DNA from: an uncultured Bacteroidota bacterium
GTDB taxonomy: Bacteria > Bacteroidota > Bacteroidia > Chitinophagales > Chitinophagaceae
Direction: 5' to 3'
Assembly: GCA_903882965.1 (NCBI GenBank)
Contig: CAIRZD010000134.1
Coordinates: 1 to 41,363, forward strand
Length of the DNA stretch: 41,363 nt
Shown: in pieces, positions 36,789 through 41,363 of the stretch
Position numbering within the stretch: position 1 is the stretch's first letter
Layout of the letters: every line of letters begins with the position of its first letter
Made by a program: the position numbers and the translations under genes
The notes under the pieces: model-generated
The model's input: only the letters and a program-made list of their open reading frames with translations
Databases searched by the model: none
What the model was told of the DNA's origin: nothing

Positions 36789-39623
36789 TTAAAAGCGTAA
36801 GCTGGCATTAATAGAAAAATTAATGCCCATACCATAACTGTATTTATTGGCAAATTTCGCCGGGTTATAATTTGTAAAGTCATAACGCAATTGCTCGTAA
36901 CCACTATTAATGATGTCTGTATTATTTAGCAGGTTCGCAACATTCGCACTGATGTTCAATACCGTTTTCCTTGAAAATTTATTTATCCTTTTAGACATTT
37001 TCGATAACTGTAAATTCTTACCCGCACGAAGGTCCATTGTAAACACACTTGGCAATTCCTCTTGGTTCATTATTGATTCCCATTGTGGAGTACCTTGCAT
37101 ATATAAGCCGGCAGCCGCAGTCGTACGCCTGTTTGGGTTGATCTCCACATAGTTCCTGTCAAAATAGTTGAAATTCACATTAAAATTCCAGCTCTTAGGG
37201 TGATAGTTAACGCCTACAACATAAGATGACTGCGGGCCCGCAGCCAGGTAGTAATTTTTTATGTAGGTAGTACTTGTTGTAGACGTTGTCGATGGATTAT
37301 TATCAAGATATACATTTATGTTAGGGTTGTTAGCATAAAATGACTGGCCAACCGATGCAGTTCCTAAAATATTGATTTTGTTTGACAATTTATAAATCAA
37401 GGATAGTTCCGTTCCAATAGCTCTTGTATCTTCACCTGTCATTACATAGTTTACAAAAGTATAGTATGCCGGATCGTCATCAAAAAAACGTTTTATCTCT
37501 GTTGCATTTGTAACCTCCGATACATACCCAAGCACCCTTACAGATAACTTATTCGCATTCATAGAATAACCTGCTTCCAGTGTCTTGTTGTATTGTACGC
37601 TTGGGTTATTTACTGTGAAATCACGTGTACCGGCAGATATATAAGTATTCTGGGGAGTAGGTGGGGTAGCCGTAAATTCAGCGTTCACGAAAAATATGTT
37701 TCGCAGGTCTACTTTATAACTCAGGCCGCCCTTAACTGCATATGTAAGAAAATTTTGGGTCGGGCTATTCCCAAATGAATTATTCGCGAATAATCCATTC
37801 CTAAAATACCCGTCACGATGAAATGAATAGTCCCCGGCATTAACTGCCATAAAGAAGCTAAACTTATCGTAGGTATAAACTGCTTGTCCCCATAAAAATG
37901 CATTATTTACCTTTATCGCGTAGTCACCGCCATACTTATCCCCAACTTTAATAACAGCGTTTGGCTGGTTAAGGTTATTTTGGTTATAATTTGCAGTACT
38001 CACATACTGCTGGCTCGCAAACTGATTATAATTAATGTAATAATCCCCGCCAAGTAAATCTGCAAGCTGGTTATAATTTTCTGTACTCTGGGAAGTTACG
38101 GTAAGGCCACCTGTTAGATTAATATTTTCTGTAAGTGCATGTTCAATATTGGTATTAAACGTAAATTTCTTCAGATTCGCTACAGCATTACTCAATACGT
38201 ATTCTGATTGTTTACCGGTATAATTATTGCCAGATACACCATTCACATTGTACATGGTTTGTGTATTCAGGAAGTTGTCCTGGTATAGCCTGTTCCAGTT
38301 AATTTGCAGAGCAGCTTCAGGATTCGCCAATATTTGTTTTCTAACAATTGCGGCATCAACTGAATCAGGAGGGTTCAACGTTAAATAATAACTCGGCATG
38401 TTTTTATAATAACTGCCATAAGGGCTCGATGCATTATAATAATCTATGAAAGAATTCTTGTCCTTACCAAATTCATATCCTACCGCTGTATTCCATCTTG
38501 TTTTATCATTAGGCTTATACTCATAATTCAAAATGGTTAGTGGTCTGTACTCTTTTTCCACTCTCGCATTACGTATCTTACCGTTATCATATCCCCAGTT
38601 TTGGTTATAATAATTTGAGCCATCCAGTTGAAAAGCTTCCTTTGTTGCTGTTGATGTTTTGCCATGATCTATTGGCGACCCTACTGTAGTAAGGTTTAGC
38701 ATACCTTTCCCCAACTTCTTACTCACCCCGGCAGAATAAGCATAATCATTGTATGATGTACCGGGAAAATATCCCTGTTCAGCCCATCGTTTTGCAAAAG
38801 ACACTTCATATGCCCACCCATTTTTATTAAGACCACTGCTATGAGTAAGTGTCAAGCCTTTATTATAATTACGGTCAGTTTCTACATAACCTATCTTTGT
38901 TTCGGCATATTGATTAGCAGCACTCGCATCATGATACTCTGTACCTGTTTTCCCGCCAAATGAATAACTGGATGGCCCAAGTCCATAAACCTGATCCCTT
39001 AGGCGAAAGATATCATACAATTTACCAAACTGGTTAAAATTCACCGCGTCTGTTTCAAGATTATTCAATGGTATCCCGTTTACCTCCACATCATGTCCAC
39101 CTGATTGCAAACCTCTGTAGTGAATGTTATATATAGCTACAAGGCCGAAAATAGTATTTAAAAAAGGGTCCCTGCTACCCATTACACTACCACCCGCATT
39201 CTGGGCAGAAACACCATCATCTTCACTACTCGTATTGCTGTTCTCGTCTATTGTTATTGTTGGTATTTCACTGTTCTCAGCAGGAGACATATCAACTCCA
39301 TTAGGGGTAATGATAATATCTCCCAGATCCACCAACTCCTTGTTTACAACAACATTCATGGTTTCAGTCTTAATATTATAATTGCTGATAACCACAATCT
39401 GTGAGCCATAAGGAACTTCGCTGATAACAAAATTTCCATCACCATCCGAACTTGTAAAAACATTAAGTGAGGGTATGGCAATTTTCACACCGTTAAATGG
39501 TGTTTTATTAGTAGCATTGATAAGTTTGCCTTTTATTATACTGGTATTTTTACTGCTTTGGGCATTGCCAAAGGTTGTGATACTTAAAAGCAAAACGATA
39601 AGCGCAATGACCTTACAACTCAT
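36789..39623 (-). CDS. TonB-dependent outer-membrane receptor with carboxypeptidase-like regulatory domain
   Basis: Outer-membrane transporter of 944 aa. A signal peptide (MSCKVIALIVLLLS, FGNAQ end at about 22) precedes a CarboxypepD_reg-like Ig-fold (about 28-105, SIIKGKLINATNKTPFNGV and SSDGDGNFVISEVPYG). A plug domain follows (about 145-250, with PFLNTIFGLVAIYNIHYRGL and VEVNGIPLNNLET), then a long beta-barrel of alternating aromatic strands. It ends in SLRF with a terminal Phe, the usual outer-membrane barrel signal. The receptor imports a ligand using TonB-ExbBD energy; the ligand is unknown. It is first gene of a three-gene operon with the DUF5689 lipoprotein and a T9SS protein, and is divergent from a secreted EEP enzyme. 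A consensus -7 box lies upstream. Confidence 0.94.
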   Translation of the reverse strand: MSCKVIALIVLLLSITTFGNAQSSKNTSIIKGKLINATNKTPFNGVKIAIPSLNVFTSSDGDGNFVISEVPYGSQIVVISNYNIKTETMNVVVNKELVDLGDIIITPNGVDMSPAENSEIPTITIDENSNTSSEDDGVSAQNAGGSVMGSRDPFLNTIFGLVAIYNIHYRGLQSGGHDVEVNGIPLNNLETDAVNFNQFGKLYDIFRLRDQVYGLGPSSYSFGGKTGTEYHDASAANQYAETKIGYVETDRNYNKGLTLTHSSGLNKNGWAYEVSFAKRWAEQGYFPGTSYNDYAYSAGVSKKLGKGMLNLTTVGSPIDHGKTSTATKEAFQLDGSNYYNQNWGYDNGKIRNARVEKEYRPLTILNYEYKPNDKTRWNTAVGYEFGKDKNSFIDYYNASSPYGSYYKNMPSYYLTLNPPDSVDAAIVRKQILANPEAALQINWNRLYQDNFLNTQTMYNVNGVSGNNYTGKQSEYVLSNAVANLKKFTFNTNIEHALTENINLTGGLTVTSQSTENYNQLADLLGGDYYINYNQFASQQYVSTANYNQNNLNQPNAVIKVGDKYGGDYAIKVNNAFLWGQAVYTYDKFSFFMAVNAGDYSFHRDGYFRNGLFANNSFGNSPTQNFLTYAVKGGLSYKVDLRNIFFVNAEFTATPPTPQNTYISAGTRDFTVNNPSVQYNKTLEAGYSMNANKLSVRVLGYVSEVTNATEIKRFFDDDPAYYTFVNYVMTGEDTRAIGTELSLIYKLSNKINILGTASVGQSFYANNPNINVYLDNNPSTTSTTSTTYIKNYYLAAGPQSSYVVGVNYHPKSWNFNVNFNYFDRNYVEINPNRRTTAAAGLYMQGTPQWESIMNQEELPSVFTMDLRAGKNLQLSKMSKRINKFSRKTVLNISANVANLLNNTDIINSGYEQLRYDFTNYNPAKFANKYSYGMGINFSINASLRF

Positions 39624-39660
39624 GATAATTGGTGTAATTTTGTGGTAGTAATTAAGTTTG

Positions 39661-39668
39661 CAAAACTA
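39661..39668 (-). promoter_or_regulatory. Consensus -7 box of the TonB-receptor operon
   Basis: On the minus strand TAGTTTTG matches TAnnTTTG exactly, 37 nt before the receptor start codon. The nearest TTG upstream is only 14 nt away, shorter than the usual 19-21 nt, so the -33 element may be poor and the promoter could depend on an activator. Confidence 0.5.
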
Positions 39669-39732
39669 TCGATGCCTTTGGTCAACATCTATTTTCGTGG
39701 GTTATGTTATGGTTAAGTGAAAATAAACTTTA

Positions 39733-39750
39733 GGTTACTTAATTGTAACC
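39733..39750. promoter_or_regulatory. Perfect dyad, candidate operator in the divergent promoter region
   Basis: GGTTAC, six bases (TTAATT), then GTAACC form a perfect 18-bp dyad. It sits in the 173-bp region between the divergent TBDR and EEP genes, upstream of the TBDR -7 box (39661-39668) and 46 nt before the EEP start. The size suits a dimeric DNA-binding regulator that could co-regulate both directions. There is no T run, so it is not a terminator. Confidence 0.4.
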
Positions 39751-39796
39751 AACCTTTTTTGTAAACCTATTTCGATTTCTTTGCGAAAATTTTATT

Positions 39797-40816
39797 ATGC
39801 TGAATAAGGTATTACTAGCTGGATTATTCCTTTTACTATTTATTAATGCCCATGCTCAGAAAGAATATAAAGTGATCGCCATCGGTTTTTATAATTGTGA
39901 GAATTTCTTTGACACCATTCACGACCCAAATAAAAAAGATCAGGAAACAACACCTACGGGTAAAGATTATATTCAAAAACAGCATAACATTGCCACTGTT
40001 ATTGAGGCATTAGGGAAAGACGTAACGCCGGATGGCGCAGCCATGGTAGGCCTCGCAGAGGTTGAGAATAATAACGTGTTAAATGACCTTGTCGCCCAGC
40101 CCGAATTATCTGCCCGCCATTACAAATATGAGTGGTATTACACACCAGACGAGCGAGGTATAAGCACAGCATTGCTCTATAATCCAAAATACCTGAAAAT
40201 AATAAAGTCAAACCCTATACATGTAGCTACAGAAAACCTGCCTGGCAAGCGCCCAACAAGGGATATACTACATGTATACGGAGTGCTGGCCGGCGATACC
40301 GTACATATTTTCGTAAACCATTGGCCTTCAAAATCAGGAGGTGAAGCGGCCAATGCGCCTGGCCGGAAACTTGTTGCTTCCATTGCCAAAAAAGTAGTTG
40401 ATTCCATACTCAATATTAATCCAGACTCAAAAATATTATTCATGGGCGACCTCAATGATAATACTACAAGCGAAGGAGTGGTTGATATTCTAAATGCACA
40501 AAAAGAAAAAAAGGATGTAGAGTTGAATGGAATTTACAATCCATTTATCAACATGGAGAAAAAAGGCTTAGGTAGTTACAACTATCAGCACGAATGGGAA
40601 ATTATAGACCAGATCATGGTATCCGGCGCATTCCTCAAAAACAACAATCAAAAATGGAAATACTATAATGCCGATATCTTCAATAAAGACTTTCTTGTCT
40701 ACCATCTCGGATATAATAAAGGTCTCCCCCATCGCTCCTATACAGCTACACATGTTTGGGATAACGGCTACAGCGACCACTTTCCAGTGCTTGTATACTT
40801 AGTAGAAAAGAAATAG
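39797..40816 (+). CDS. Secreted endonuclease/exonuclease/phosphatase (EEP) family enzyme
   Basis: Exported metal-dependent phosphodiesterase or nuclease of 339 aa. The signal peptide MLNKVLLAGLFLLLFINAHA ends before Q21. EEP-fold catalytic motifs are all visible: NCEN at 33-36, GLAEVEN with metal-binding E88, RDILHV (155-160), VNHWPS with catalytic H175, GDLND with D218 and N220, IDQIMVS (270-276) and a terminal SDHFPV with D327-H328. The length matches single-domain secreted EEP proteins of Bacteroidota. It has no T9SS sorting domain, so it is probably periplasmic or cell-associated. Substrate may be DNA, RNA or another phosphodiester. Divergent transcription from the TBDR/DUF5689 operon, with a shared dyad, supports a joint role in taking up nucleic-acid breakdown products. 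Confidence 0.92.
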   Translation: MLNKVLLAGLFLLLFINAHAQKEYKVIAIGFYNCENFFDTIHDPNKKDQETTPTGKDYIQKQHNIATVIEALGKDVTPDGAAMVGLAEVENNNVLNDLVAQPELSARHYKYEWYYTPDERGISTALLYNPKYLKIIKSNPIHVATENLPGKRPTRDILHVYGVLAGDTVHIFVNHWPSKSGGEAANAPGRKLVASIAKKVVDSILNINPDSKILFMGDLNDNTTSEGVVDILNAQKEKKDVELNGIYNPFINMEKKGLGSYNYQHEWEIIDQIMVSGAFLKNNNQKWKYYNADIFNKDFLVYHLGYNKGLPHRSYTATHVWDNGYSDHFPVLVYLVEKK

Positions 40817-41363
40817 GATTAGATAAAATATTCAGTATCTCCTGGGGTCTGCATTGCCTACAAATCCATATTTCAACTATCACACCTTTGCTTTCGGTTT
40901 ATTCTCGGGGCCGTTTTATATTTACCAGTTGATTTAAACAATATTAAAACCACCAATTTAGATCAGGCTTCCCCCACTACTGATCTTTATTTTGTAATTA
41001 ATATTATCCCCTGCTCTCTATGTATTAACAAACAGTATTACTACGCTGCAATAAGCAAGCAAACTACAACTTTGAAAGGTATATACACTTTCAAACAATC
41101 TCCATCCCCCCTGGCTAATTTTATCTATTCATTGTTCTGCTGATAAGGCATTGAGATCATTTTAGAAACGCTCTTTGAAAATATTTGGAATTATATAACG
41201 CAGATAAAACACAATCGCTGATTACACCCACAAGCTACACATCTTAATGTTTACTATAATAGTCAAATTATACACAAATAATATAAGATATCCGCACTAA
41301 ATCGACAGTAAATTCTATGCCCAAACTCACATAATCATGAATTGACAATTATAAAAAGAATAG
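40817..41363. other. Non-coding right end of the window
   Basis: About 550 bp without a credible open frame on either strand. It includes an 8-bp inverted repeat (TTTGAAAG at 41071-41078 with CTTTCAAA at 41088-41095) without a terminator-like T run, and a boxA-like motif at 41169. I recognise no tRNA or other RNA gene body. No obvious terminator follows the EEP gene. Confidence 0.6.
41169..41190 (+). promoter_or_regulatory. boxA-like sequence, possible rRNA operon leader
   Basis: CGCTCTTTGAAAATATTTGG resembles both the bacterial boxA core (GCTCTTTA) and, from memory, the TTCTTTGACATATTGG-type element that lies shortly upstream of 16S rRNA genes in Bacteroidota. It sits in a long non-coding stretch about 190 bp from the right edge, so the 16S gene would lie just outside. 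The rRNA gene itself is not in view. Confidence 0.35.

Noticed and set aside
41071-41095. TTTGAAAG/CTTTCAAA inverted repeat as a terminator of the EEP gene
   Set aside because: The stem is A/T-rich, lacks a following T run and lies more than 250 bp after the stop. At most it is a weak protein-binding site.

Overview
The window looks like chromosome from a Bacteroidota bacterium, probably near the Chitinophagaceae or Sphingobacteriales. The evidence is type IX secretion (T9SS) C-terminal sorting domains, a TonB-dependent receptor (TBDR) with a carboxypeptidase-like N-terminal domain, a DUF5689 lipoprotein, no Shine-Dalgarno-like leaders, and Bacteroidota-type -7 boxes (TAnnTTTG). Lineage is inferred from protein families only.

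About 32.5 kb of the 41.4 kb encodes two giant, related, secreted repeat proteins in tandem on the minus strand. Giant 1 (1..19586) has its start codon and signal peptide in the window but runs off the left edge after 6,528 codons without a stop. It is built from an autotransporter-like beta-strand region, Ig-like domains, a lamin-tail domain, a module shared with giant 2, four proprotein-convertase P-like domains alternating with Ig/Big2 domains, and about 37 Big2-like units of 72 aa. Inside that last array is a recently amplified 432-bp dimer. Giant 2 (19990..32886, 4,298 aa) is complete: signal peptide, jelly-roll-like domain, the shared module, three P-like modules, 15 copies of an 81-aa Ig-like repeat, seven more Big2 units, three Ig-like domains and a T9SS type A sorting domain. 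Both are most simply read as very long cell-surface adhesin or matrix fibres.

To the right, a plus-strand group at 33140..34695 encodes an isopenicillin-N-synthase-like 2OG-Fe(II) oxygenase, a cytidine deaminase and a 55-aa two-helix membrane protein. It ends at a terminator hairpin shared with a convergent minus-strand operon (39623 down to 34763): TBDR, DUF5689 lipoprotein and a T9SS-sorted protein. Divergent from that operon is a secreted endonuclease/exonuclease/phosphatase (EEP) enzyme. A perfect dyad, GGTTAC-N6-GTAACC, lies in the divergent intergenic region. I infer that these four genes form an extracellular nucleic-acid or phosphodiester scavenging module.

The last about 550 bp have no gene. 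They contain a boxA-like sequence of the kind found in Bacteroidota rRNA leaders, so an rRNA operon may start just beyond the right edge.
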